Assembly (NCBI GenBank): GCA_964569295.1 | Contig: CAZMVU010000033.1 | Span: 1-31,957 of the forward strand | Direction of reading: 5' to 3' | Length of the DNA: 31,957 bases | Source: CAZMVU01 sp964569295 | GTDB taxonomy: Bacteria > Hydrogenedentota > Hydrogenedentia > Hydrogenedentales > JAGMZX01 | Part shown: one piece after another, positions 24,399 through 31,957 of the stretch | Layout of the letters: each line of letters opens with the position of its first letter | Numbering within the stretch: position 1 is the stretch's first letter | Made by a program: the position numbers and the translations under genes | The notes under the pieces: model-generated | Seen by the model: only the letters and a program-made list of their open reading frames with translations | Told to the model about the DNA's origin: nothing | The model's database searches: none

Positions 24399-25313
24399 TT
24401 CCTCGCGCAGGGCGGCGATGCGTGTCCGGCGGCATTGCATGGCGCGGTACAGGTAATGGTTGCGGCCGAGGGGTCGGGCGGCGAATAGGAGGATGGTGTA
24501 AAGTGCCGCCTTGAGTGCTGCCTCGAACCGGCGTTGCAACGCGGTCCAACCGGCGGCCGGGGATTCGATCCGTGCGCGGGAGCGGCCCGCCCCATCACAC
24601 AGACGTTGGAAATACGCAAGGTTGAGCCGGTCCGCTTGTACGATATGCCCTACGACGGCTTCCGGCTCGTAGAAGAGCTTGCCGCCGGCCGCATGGATGC
24701 GCGCAAGGATCTGCCGCTCTTCGCCGCACAACAGGGCGCCGCCGCTTCGCCCGAGGTCGGGGTCGAACAGGCCGGTAATATCGAGTGCGCTACGCCGGAA
24801 GGATACATTGAGTCCGAACAGGCGACGTCCGTCGCCCGCGTCGCATCGGTGGTTGCCGAGGTTGACCTCGGACAGATATCCCCGGAAATCGGGGCCGAAC
24901 CAGGGGGGCGGCGTGCCGCGGATGATGAGATAGCTTCGGCCGCCCACGGCATCGGCGCCGGTTTGCGCGTAGCACGCCAGGAGATGCCTCATCCAGTGGC
25001 GGTCCACGATGACATCGTCGTCGAGGAACGCGATAATCTCGCCGCGGCTTTCGCCGATGGCCCGGTTGCGGGCGGGGGAGAGGCCTTGCACAGGTTCGAA
25101 GAGGTAGTGGAATCCGGGGTTGTCCGTGTAGCGCTGGGCAACTGCTGGCGTGTTGTCGTTCGCATTGTTGTTCACGAGCAGCAGCTCGAAGTCTACCGGC
25201 GGGAAATCTTGCGCGTAAAACGAGTCGAGCATCTCGATCAGAAGGGGGGCGCGGTTGTAGGTGGCCACGACCACGGAGATCTTGCAGGTGGTATTGGGTT
25301 CGGCTTTGCTCAT
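24387..25313 (-). CDS. family 2 glycosyltransferase, 3' end replaced by a mobile element
   Basis: A 308-aa GT-A fold glycosyltransferase. ISVVVATYNR (about 12-21) is the start of the nucleotide-sugar fold, FLDDD (96-100) holds the metal-binding aspartates, and a conserved GEER/ILARI block near 205-215 fits the acceptor side. It transfers a sugar from an NDP-sugar, probably to a surface polysaccharide or lipid, at the cytoplasmic face of the membrane. A hydrophobic stretch LKAALYTILLFAARPL near the C-terminus may associate with the membrane. The ATG at 25313 overlaps the stop of the upstream gene (ATGA), so they are coupled. The last codons run into element copy C, and the TAA stop is part of its terminal repeat, so the original C-terminus may be altered. 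Confidence 0.9.
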   Translation of the reverse strand: MSKAEPNTTCKISVVVATYNRAPLLIEMLDSFYAQDFPPVDFELLLVNNNANDNTPAVAQRYTDNPGFHYLFEPVQGLSPARNRAIGESRGEIIAFLDDDVIVDRHWMRHLLACYAQTGADAVGGRSYLIIRGTPPPWFGPDFRGYLSEVNLGNHRCDAGDGRRLFGLNVSFRRSALDITGLFDPDLGRSGGALLCGEERQILARIHAAGGKLFYEPEAVVGHIVQADRLNLAYFQRLCDGAGRSRARIESPAAGWTALQRRFEAALKAALYTILLFAARPLGRNHYLYRAMQCRRTRIAALREERSS

Positions 25314-26125
25314 TCCATCACCGGCGCATAGGGACACAGCCCCTCGCGGACGAGCAGGCTGTCCGGATTGCAGCAGTACAATTCATAGCCTTGGGCCCGC
25401 ACGTTTTCCTGGATAAATGGCCATTTTGCCTGAATGCCCGGCATGCCCTGGTGCGGCATGGCGGTAAAATGCCGGGGTCTCTGGCCTTGCCCTTGCATCT
25501 TCATGTACGGGTCGAGCAAATAGGGACGTGTCTCGAGGGCATCATCAAAGAAGCTGCCGGCTGTGTTCAGGTCGACGCCGAGCAGCTTGATGCGCCGGCC
25601 TAGACCGATAACCGTGAGCAGGTTGATAAGGCAACTGAGGCTGCCGCGCCAGAAGAACATGAGGTCATCGAGTGACGTGCCCCATTGCTCGGGCGCGCGC
25701 CAGCGATGGCACCGCTTGAAATATGTCACCCGGGCGGGCATTACTGCGGGGTTGTACCAGTAGCCGTGCCGGCGGTACACGCCCACGCGGAACGGCGTGT
25801 TGAACAGGCGCTTCAACAGACCGGCGCCGTAACGTTTGCGGTAGGTCTGGTCGAGCAGAAAATGCACCGGTTTGCCGGTTTCCTCGACGCGCTGCACGCT
25901 CTCTTCATACACCCGTAATGCCGGATAATGAATATCCGCCAGAAAATAATGGGTTGGGTAGACGTCCAGGAGGTCCCAGAACAGGAGGTACTTGTTCATT
26001 CCCACGGTGGTCCGGGTGTTGAGGAAGCGGCGCTCTTCGTCCGACAGCCGCCGCATCGATACACCGCTGCCCAGCACGTAGACGGTATCCTCGCGCGGGG
26101 TGGACATTGGGGAATCAGCGCTCAC
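25310..26125 (-). CDS. DUF115/MptE-like hypothetical protein
   Basis: A 271-aa protein, no confident family. VYVLGSGVSMRRLSDEE near the N-terminus and LGVDLNTAGSFFDD later resemble the Rossmann-like nucleotide-binding core of DUF115-type proteins found in glycan and flagellin-glycosylation clusters. Many aromatic and basic residues lie between them. GTG at 26125 has AGAGGA eight bases upstream; an ATG at 26107 lacks a ribosome site, and I treat the GTG as likelier. It overlaps the glycosyltransferase by four bases, so a joint role in making a surface glycan is the best guess. There is no signal peptide or membrane helix. Confidence 0.7.
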   Translation of the reverse strand: MSADSPMSTPREDTVYVLGSGVSMRRLSDEERRFLNTRTTVGMNKYLLFWDLLDVYPTHYFLADIHYPALRVYEESVQRVEETGKPVHFLLDQTYRKRYGAGLLKRLFNTPFRVGVYRRHGYWYNPAVMPARVTYFKRCHRWRAPEQWGTSLDDLMFFWRGSLSCLINLLTVIGLGRRIKLLGVDLNTAGSFFDDALETRPYLLDPYMKMQGQGQRPRHFTAMPHQGMPGIQAKWPFIQENVRAQGYELYCCNPDSLLVREGLCPYAPVME

Positions 26126-26298
26126 AGGGGCAGTCCTCTTTTTCGTACCGGCTGGGCTGCTGTGGCGCACAGTCTAACACAGGCTTGCGGCCATGGGCCA
26201 TGGTTATTAGCACGTTGCGCGGACGCACCGGGCGCCGCTGCGCTTGCATCCGTTGTGGTCAAGGCATGGCCGGGTTCGCGGGTATGCCTTGCCAGCAC

Positions 26299-27936
26299 CT
26301 ACTTTGCGGGGTTGGCCGCTTGGGCATCCCCTTGCTCGTCCGTAATGTCGGTCATAATAATGCGCAGGGTGCACGCGATATCGCCGTTCTGATGGCCTGC
26401 CAGCGCGGTAATCTCACGCATCTTGCCGCCGAGCGAAAGCCATTGTTCGGCGTCCGCGAGGAACTCGGCGCGATCATAGCCGCGCAGGAAGCCATTCTCC
26501 GCCAACTGGGCGCCGGCCGCGACGATGGGCTCCATGGCAGGCTTCGGAACCAAGCGCAGGTACAGGTTGCCTGGTTCGGCCAGGGTATCCGCCGGCGCGC
26601 CGGTTTGCCGTAAGTTATCGAGGGTGGTGCGGCTCGAGCAGAGGAAAAGCGTATCGCCCTGGTTCGTGGCGCTGGGTTCAATGGACGGGCCGCCGATCAT
26701 GGGCACGTAGGCGCGGTCGTCCTCGGCGTCATAGCGCGGGTAGGCCTCCCACGGCCAGGCGCCTTCGGGCAGAGGCGGGAACGCTTCGAAGCGCTCCTGG
26801 GCCTGCTGTGCCGGCAAGTCGAGCGTGGCCGCAAGCAGCGGCACGGGGAGCATCTCGTTTTCGTCGATGCCGCGCCAGCTTATCTGCCAGCCTGGGCCGG
26901 CGGGACCGGCAACATGGGCAAGCAGTGGCCCCACGCCGGGGGCGGCGTCATAGTCGAGGGCCTTCCACGAGGCCCAGACTTCCTCGAATCGGCCCGACGG
27001 ATCGAAGATACGCGCCAGGCTGAGGCAGACTTCGCCGAAGGACTTTCCGAAGTTCGCGGAAAGCTGGAGCATACCCGCGGGCGGCGTACCGAGGGCGGCT
27101 GGTTCCGTGTTGGCCAGCAGTCTGCTCAGGCGTCCGCGCCACGGCGTGGCCAGACGCACATTCATGGCGGTGGTAAGGGATTGCTCTTCGAAATGGCAGA
27201 GCACCCGCACTTCCTGGAACGCATCACCGAGCGGATCCTCTTCAGTCAAGGCGAAGCGCCCGTAAATGTCGGCGGTGCCCGCTTCGCCGAGGCCGCGATC
27301 GAGGGCTTCCTGCGCCAGGGCATCATCGGCGCGCAGGGTGACCGCGCGGATGACAGTGTCGCGCGCGGGGCTTACCACGAGTACCCGGCCGCGCACCGCG
27401 TAGTAGACGTCGGCATGGGGCAGGTAGCGCAGGGCCAGGCCGCCGGCTGGGTCTTGCGACACGCCGAGGAAGCGGTGAAATTTTTCGGCCAGGCAGCCGA
27501 TGCGGCTCATTTTCGTGACGAGGAGCACGTCGGAGAAGTTGTTTACATTACGGCCGGATACGTGGCATGGACCGTAGACGATGTGGTTCAACGCCCACTC
27601 GGGCAGGCCAAAGTTGTTGCGCAGGAGGGTGGGCGCCTCGGCGAGCCGGGAGTCTGCCGGCGTCAACGACCATATCGCAGAATCGGCGATGTGGTGACGT
27701 TTCGAGAGAAAGCGCCCGAAGAAAGCCTCGTACTTTTGGCCGGCGGGGATGAGCTCGGCCATCGAGTGGCTGTCGCGCGTACCCCAGAAAATCCAGGCCG
27801 CACCGCCCACCAGCAGCAATACGAGCAGGGTGGTGACCATACCGCCGCGCCGGCGCATGGGGGAGGGGCGCCGTACACGCCGCCGCGGTCCGCCCGCGCG
27901 CCGGGGGGCCATATAGGTGCGGGATATCTCACTCAT
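26299..27936 (-). CDS. membrane-anchored protein of unknown function
   Basis: A 545-aa protein, not recognised. An Arg/Pro-rich cytoplasmic N-terminus (1-32) precedes one membrane helix (MVTTLLVLLLVGGAAWIFW, about 33-51). The rest is a large extracytoplasmic region rich in Pro, Leu and Ala without cysteine pairs or catalytic motifs that I can name. Its spacing of strands and LxxxF patterns recalls DUF3352-like proteins, but this is weak. The ATG at 27936 has AGGAGA nine bases upstream and overlaps the stop of the ceramidase-like gene by 8 bp, so the two are translationally coupled, which points to a related envelope function. Confidence 0.75.
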   Translation of the reverse strand: MSEISRTYMAPRRAGGPRRRVRRPSPMRRRGGMVTTLLVLLLVGGAAWIFWGTRDSHSMAELIPAGQKYEAFFGRFLSKRHHIADSAIWSLTPADSRLAEAPTLLRNNFGLPEWALNHIVYGPCHVSGRNVNNFSDVLLVTKMSRIGCLAEKFHRFLGVSQDPAGGLALRYLPHADVYYAVRGRVLVVSPARDTVIRAVTLRADDALAQEALDRGLGEAGTADIYGRFALTEEDPLGDAFQEVRVLCHFEEQSLTTAMNVRLATPWRGRLSRLLANTEPAALGTPPAGMLQLSANFGKSFGEVCLSLARIFDPSGRFEEVWASWKALDYDAAPGVGPLLAHVAGPAGPGWQISWRGIDENEMLPVPLLAATLDLPAQQAQERFEAFPPLPEGAWPWEAYPRYDAEDDRAYVPMIGGPSIEPSATNQGDTLFLCSSRTTLDNLRQTGAPADTLAEPGNLYLRLVPKPAMEPIVAAGAQLAENGFLRGYDRAEFLADAEQWLSLGGKMREITALAGHQNGDIACTLRIIMTDITDEQGDAQAANPAK

Positions 27937-30316
27937 CCGTTGCTGTCTCCTGCGGTGCATCGGTTGTACCGGCTGGCTCGGCTGCGGGGGCGACGGTGAT
28001 TGTGGTCGGTGTGCCCGGCTCGCCGCGGACGGTCGGGAAGGCGACGTGCATGCGTGCCGCCATGGGCTCAAAGACGACTGTGTGGCGTGTGTGATCATTC
28101 CAGATGCGGGCGCGGCCGGTTTCGCTCATCTGGGCGTCGGCGAGAACCTGCGCGATGTCTTGGTGGCTGACAATGCCTTCTTCGCCGATCATCGCCGTGA
28201 CGCGCTTGTAGCGGGTGCGTGCGGGGTTTTCCAGGTGCGGCGCGTCAGGCAGGGCGCCCAGCAACAGGCCCTCGTCGGTATGGCGCACTGTGATGTCGCC
28301 GCCATATTCAACCACGGCCGCTTCAGGCACGCCGCCGCCTGCCACGAGCACATTGAATCCGTGGATGTGCTCGAGCGCGGTGAGGCTGTCGATTGCGTCC
28401 TCAAGCGTGGTTGCTGTCGCGAGGACATCGCGCAGCGCGAGATCGAGCGGTTGCCGGCTGGGCAGTGGCTGGCCGTGTGGGGGCACGCGTTCCGCGCACA
28501 GTACGAGGCCCGCTTCGTTCATGCCTGTGTACAGTCCTGCGTTCCAGGGGAAGCCTACCTGCACATAGGCAGGGCCGTCGTTTGGCGTTACTTCCAGGAT
28601 GACCGCGGTCTCTTCTACCGGCCAGTCGAGGTTTCGGCCTACGAGCAGGGTGTCGGCGCCGGCGCGTTCTCCCACGGCGGCGAACATGGTGCAGAAGGGC
28701 GTTTCGAAAAGACTGCCCTGGCGCTGCATGGGCTTCAGGTAGGGTGCGCACTGGGCCAGCCATACAGCGTCGAAAGGCATGCGTGCGCCGTCGGCCATGC
28801 CCGCGAGTTCGGCGAACAAGTTGCCGGAGATACCCTCGAGTAGCGGACGCACAGCGATGCCCATCACGGGAAGGAGTAGCGGTTTCAGGTCGAGAAAGCC
28901 GGGGGCCCAGCCCCACACGCCTTCGGACGGTTCGAGTGTACCGGCATCCAGCGGCGCCACCACCTTTTCTTCGAAACGGTGCGCCAAAGCCTCGGCGAAG
29001 ACTTCGCCGCGCTGATAGCCGATGGCGTACGGTTCTCCCGCCAGGGCCACGCGCAAGGCGCCGTCCACCTCCTCGACGTGCGGCGGCGCCGGCCGGGGCA
29101 ATGCGTCGGGCGGATCGCCGCGGCTCATAAGCGTTTCGAATTCCCGGTAAAACCAATTGGCGATGCCGGGGCCGAAGAAGTTCATGCCGCATTCGTAGTC
29201 CAGGCGGTGGTAGGTATCCCCGGTGACGAAATAGTTGAGGTAGTTGTTGGCGCAGCCCACAGAGAATTGCTGCGCATAGCCCCGATCTTTGGCGCGCCGG
29301 CGCAACTCGAGGCCGATTTCCGCGCAAGGTTCGCCGGGAAAGAAGTTCAGCAGCAGGTCGCCGTTGATTTCGAGGGTTTGGAGGAATACCCGTGCGGGCT
29401 GGAGCGTGTCGGCGAGGGTGAGCGGAAGTTCCGGTTCGGCCGTGGCCACGCGCAAAGTGGCCGGCCCGCAAAGCATCTTGTTGGCTACTTCCTTCACGCG
29501 AATGGCCAGCAGCCGCCCGATGGACTCCGTGCGGTCCCAGCCGGCCTTGTCCTCGGGGTTGGCGGTGCGTTGATCGCCGAGGGCGCCGTTGGTGAACATG
29601 GGCACGCAGCCGGGATGCGACAGTTCCTCGAGGTTCTCGTAATAGAAGTGGAGATAATCACACGAGAAGCTGAACAAGTCTGCCTCGGGCACGGTGGTCG
29701 GGTGCGCCGCGAAGTTCGCCACAATGGCGATCGCGTTGCCATCCGGGTCGTCTATCCGCACCACGCCTATCTGCTCGTCGATGGGCCCGCCTTCAATGCG
29801 GCGATTAGTGGACAGGCTGGTCTGCTTGGCCACGCCGAAGCCGAGGGCGGCGCGCCGGCGCGCTTCGTAGGCCAGTCGCATGGACTTGGCGGTTTTTCGG
29901 GCGGTCTCCTCCAGCACCTCCGGCATGAATCGGCCGGCGACTGAACGCGCCACGAGGCGTTTGTCCATGGCGCCGTGTCCGCTGTGCGTGTGGGTGGCCG
30001 TGAGAATGATGTGCTCCCTGGGCACAACATCAGGCGCAAGCTGGTAAATGCGCTCAGACAGATCGGGATTTATATAGCACAGATCCAGCGTTACCAGAAA
30101 GATGCGCGTCTGCCCGTCATCGAGGAAGAGTGTGCGTGCCCAGAGGGAATCGTGTACCCCCATCGAGCTCTGGCCCATGCGGGCGCCGTAGCCGTTGAGC
30201 GGTGTGCCGATGGGCGGGGTGATGTCGACCTTGGCCGCACCGGCCTCGAGTCCAACAGCCGCCGCCGTGATGGTGAGCAACAGCGCCCCTCCCACGAACA
30301 TAATACGAGTGATCAT
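27929..30316 (-). CDS. secreted fusion of neutral-ceramidase-like and C45 (acyl-CoA:6-APA acyltransferase-like) domains
   Basis: A 795-aa protein with a signal peptide (GGALLLTITAAAVGLEAG). Residues about 24-420 resemble neutral/alkaline ceramidase: VDITPPIGTPLNGYG (30-44), the zinc motif THTHSGHG (108-115) and NFAAHPT (201-207). Where known neutral ceramidases have a GDVSPN-type nucleophile motif, this protein has GALGDQRTANP, with no serine, so amidase activity there is doubtful. Residues about 440-760 resemble the C45 Ntn-hydrolase family. Cys542 in FCTMF is the probable nucleophile, with GRNLDW at 560-565. In C45 enzymes this cysteine becomes the N-terminus by self-cleavage; if that happened here the ceramidase-like half would be released. 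Both parts act on amide bonds, suggesting lipid-amide or N-acyl turnover in the envelope. Confidence 0.86.
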   Translation of the reverse strand: MITRIMFVGGALLLTITAAAVGLEAGAAKVDITPPIGTPLNGYGARMGQSSMGVHDSLWARTLFLDDGQTRIFLVTLDLCYINPDLSERIYQLAPDVVPREHIILTATHTHSGHGAMDKRLVARSVAGRFMPEVLEETARKTAKSMRLAYEARRRAALGFGVAKQTSLSTNRRIEGGPIDEQIGVVRIDDPDGNAIAIVANFAAHPTTVPEADLFSFSCDYLHFYYENLEELSHPGCVPMFTNGALGDQRTANPEDKAGWDRTESIGRLLAIRVKEVANKMLCGPATLRVATAEPELPLTLADTLQPARVFLQTLEINGDLLLNFFPGEPCAEIGLELRRRAKDRGYAQQFSVGCANNYLNYFVTGDTYHRLDYECGMNFFGPGIANWFYREFETLMSRGDPPDALPRPAPPHVEEVDGALRVALAGEPYAIGYQRGEVFAEALAHRFEEKVVAPLDAGTLEPSEGVWGWAPGFLDLKPLLLPVMGIAVRPLLEGISGNLFAELAGMADGARMPFDAVWLAQCAPYLKPMQRQGSLFETPFCTMFAAVGERAGADTLLVGRNLDWPVEETAVILEVTPNDGPAYVQVGFPWNAGLYTGMNEAGLVLCAERVPPHGQPLPSRQPLDLALRDVLATATTLEDAIDSLTALEHIHGFNVLVAGGGVPEAAVVEYGGDITVRHTDEGLLLGALPDAPHLENPARTRYKRVTAMIGEEGIVSHQDIAQVLADAQMSETGRARIWNDHTRHTVVFEPMAARMHVAFPTVRGEPGTPTTITVAPAAEPAGTTDAPQETATDE

Positions 30317-30353
30317 ACCTTGCCCTGTTCATGCGGCGCCGCCGCATGTGTGT

Positions 30354-31136
30354 TTACTCGCCCGTGAATTTTGGAGCGCGTTTCTCGAGAAATGCCGATA
30401 CACCTTCTGCGGCGTCGTTGCTCCTGGCCGCCCGTTCGAAGGCGGTGCCCTCGATGGACTGGGCCTCGGCAGGACGCCGGAGGCGTTCGCGCAGGACGTG
30501 TATAGTCTCGCGCATGGCCAGGGGCGGCTTGCTCGCGAGGGTTTCCGCAAGTTCCTTGGCGGTGTTGTGCAGCATGTCTGGGGACACCACGGCCGATACC
30601 AGCCCGGCTTCGAGCGCTTCCTGGGCCGTAACCTGGCGGCCCGTCATGAGCCAGTCCCGTGCGCGGCCGTCGCCCACGATCCAGGGCAGGCGGTACGTGC
30701 CACCCCAGCCGGGAATGATGCCGAGGTTGATCTCCGGCTGCCCGAACATGGCGGAGTCCGCTGCGATACGCAGATGACATGCCAGGCACAGCTCGCAGCC
30801 GCCGCCGAGCGCCACGCCGTTTACGACGGCGACAACCGGCGTGGTGCATCCCTCGATGCGGTCCATGGTCTTTACGCCCTCTGCCAGCAGCCGCCCTTCG
30901 GCCATCGGGTCATCGAGCGAGTCGCGGATGGTCGGAATGTCGGCGCCCGCCGCGAAGAAGCGTCCTTCGCCGCCCGTTATCAGGATAACCCGCACGGCGG
31001 GGTCGGTGTCGGCCGCCGCGACCGCCTCGCGCAGTTCGACCAGCAAATCGCGCGAGAGCGCGTTGGCCTTCGGACGGTTCAAGGTGATCCAGGTGGTCCG
31101 GCCGGCCTGCTCCACGATCAGGTATTCATAGCTCAT
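30354..31136 (-). CDS. enoyl-CoA hydratase/isomerase family protein
   Basis: A 260-aa crotonase-fold enzyme, normal length. The oxyanion-hole segments are FAAGADI (61-67) and NGVALGGGCEL (106-116). Both catalytic glutamates of true enoyl-CoA hydratases are present with the usual 20-residue spacing, Glu115 (GGGCEL) and Glu135 (GQPE). It therefore probably hydrates 2-trans-enoyl-CoA in beta-oxidation or a related acyl-CoA pathway, in the cytoplasm. GGAGG seven bases before the ATG at 31136 fixes the start. It ends 37 bp before the ceramidase-like gene starts, on the same strand, so they may be cotranscribed. No other beta-oxidation gene is nearby. Confidence 0.94.
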   Translation of the reverse strand: MSYEYLIVEQAGRTTWITLNRPKANALSRDLLVELREAVAAADTDPAVRVILITGGEGRFFAAGADIPTIRDSLDDPMAEGRLLAEGVKTMDRIEGCTTPVVAVVNGVALGGGCELCLACHLRIAADSAMFGQPEINLGIIPGWGGTYRLPWIVGDGRARDWLMTGRQVTAQEALEAGLVSAVVSPDMLHNTAKELAETLASKPPLAMRETIHVLRERLRRPAEAQSIEGTAFERAARSNDAAEGVSAFLEKRAPKFTGE

Positions 31137-31471
31137 GCGGCGTCCTCCTCCGTTCTCATGCCTTGCACAGGGCTGTTTTATGTTGGGCCTGTTTTGAAGC
31201 GGCCAGTTTAGCACGTTGCTTGCGCCCAACGGAATGCCCCCGCACCCCTGTGATCAGGGACGACGCACCCAACGTCGGCGGTGTCCGTATTCCGGTGAAT
31301 AACACCGCAAAATGGCCTATGATCGCAGGGGACTTTGGCCCGTAGCCGAAGCACGAATGCCTTCTTCCCCCGCTTGTGGCGTGGTCACGAGGCCGGCCAC
31401 ACCAGCCGGTTTTGAAGGATGGTGCGTTGGGCTCGCGTTCGCTGAGAGGCTCCAACGGCCTATGTATGCAC
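31137..31471. other. intergenic, nothing recognised
   Basis: This stretch between the hydratase start and the terminator of the right-edge gene has no plausible gene on either strand. It should hold the hydratase promoter, which I could not place. Confidence 0.4.
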
Positions 31472-31513
31472 AAAAAGCCGGCGGCACGGCGCTCTTGTGA
31501 ACGCCGCGCCGCC
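31472..31513 (-). terminator. rho-independent terminator of the right-edge gene
   Basis: On the minus strand a 12-bp stem (31480-31491 with 31502-31513, one A-C mismatch, very GC-rich) with a 10-base loop is followed by GGC and TTTTT. It lies 37 bp after the stop of the dockerin-like gene. Confidence 0.8.
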
Positions 31514-31550
31514 GCGATGCAAATACGGTTATCGCTGATCGTTTTGCCGA

Positions 31551-31957
<407 letters not shown>

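Overview
The window is high-GC bacterial DNA with tightly packed genes, mostly carrying good Shine-Dalgarno sites. It looks like an environmental, heterotrophic planctomycete-like or Hydrogenedentota-like (PVC-neighbourhood) bacterium. The signs are an H-x9-DG pseudopilin (DUF1559-like), Gfo/Idh/MocA oxidoreductases including a Tat-exported one next to a DUF6807 protein, secreted proteins with long Gly-Glu linkers, a dockerin-like repeat protein and a ceramidase-like secreted enzyme. This is inference from gene content; no rRNA or other marker gene is present. No tRNA, rRNA or CRISPR array was seen.

Layout. (1) 1-105 is the right end of a short inverted-repeat mobile element (copy A). (2) 329-3372 (minus) is a likely operon: a Gfo/Idh/MocA oxidoreductase, aroB and a TPR protein. 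(3) 3526-4734 (minus) is a fused alpha/beta hydrolase-OsmC protein. (4) 4916-8377 (plus) holds a cobalamin riboswitch followed by two translationally coupled genes, a secreted C-terminally anchored surface protein and a pseudopilin-like protein. (5) 8390-12852 (minus) holds a secreted acetyl-xylan-esterase-like two-domain hydrolase, a palindromic repeat, a DUF6807 protein and a Tat-exported Gfo/Idh/MocA protein, probably carbohydrate metabolism. (6) 13031-15270 (plus) holds an FAH-family hydrolase and an organophosphate/glycerol-3-phosphate-type transporter. (7) 15414-16703 (minus) is a glycerol-1-phosphate dehydrogenase-like enzyme. (8) 16929-17096 is element copy B with a perfect 8-bp target duplication. 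(9) 17259-19061 (plus) is a membrane-anchored MutS-family ATPase. (10) 19325-21947 (plus) is a sulfate-assimilation pair (cysI-cysH) with its promoter. (11) 22230-23284 (minus) is a Gly-Glu-repeat secreted protein and a 63-aa protein. (12) 23632-24398 is a scar region: a fragment of an iron-type alcohol dehydrogenase, a probable group II intron 3' remnant, and element copy C, which supplies the stop codon of a glycosyltransferase. (13) 24387-30316 (minus) is a four-gene run: a ceramidase/C45-acyltransferase fusion, a membrane-anchored hypothetical, a DUF115-like protein and a family 2 glycosyltransferase. (14) 30354-31136 (minus) is an enoyl-CoA hydratase. (15) 31472-31957 (minus) is the 3' end of a dockerin-like protein with its terminator.

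The most interesting items are the cobalamin-riboswitch-controlled surface protein plus pseudopilin pair (a candidate corrinoid capture system); the small IS66-like non-autonomous element in three copies, one of which rewrites the end of a gene; the ceramidase-Ntn hydrolase fusion; and Gly-Glu-linker proteins with a Gly-Gly-Cys-Cys-Cys plus membrane-helix tail.
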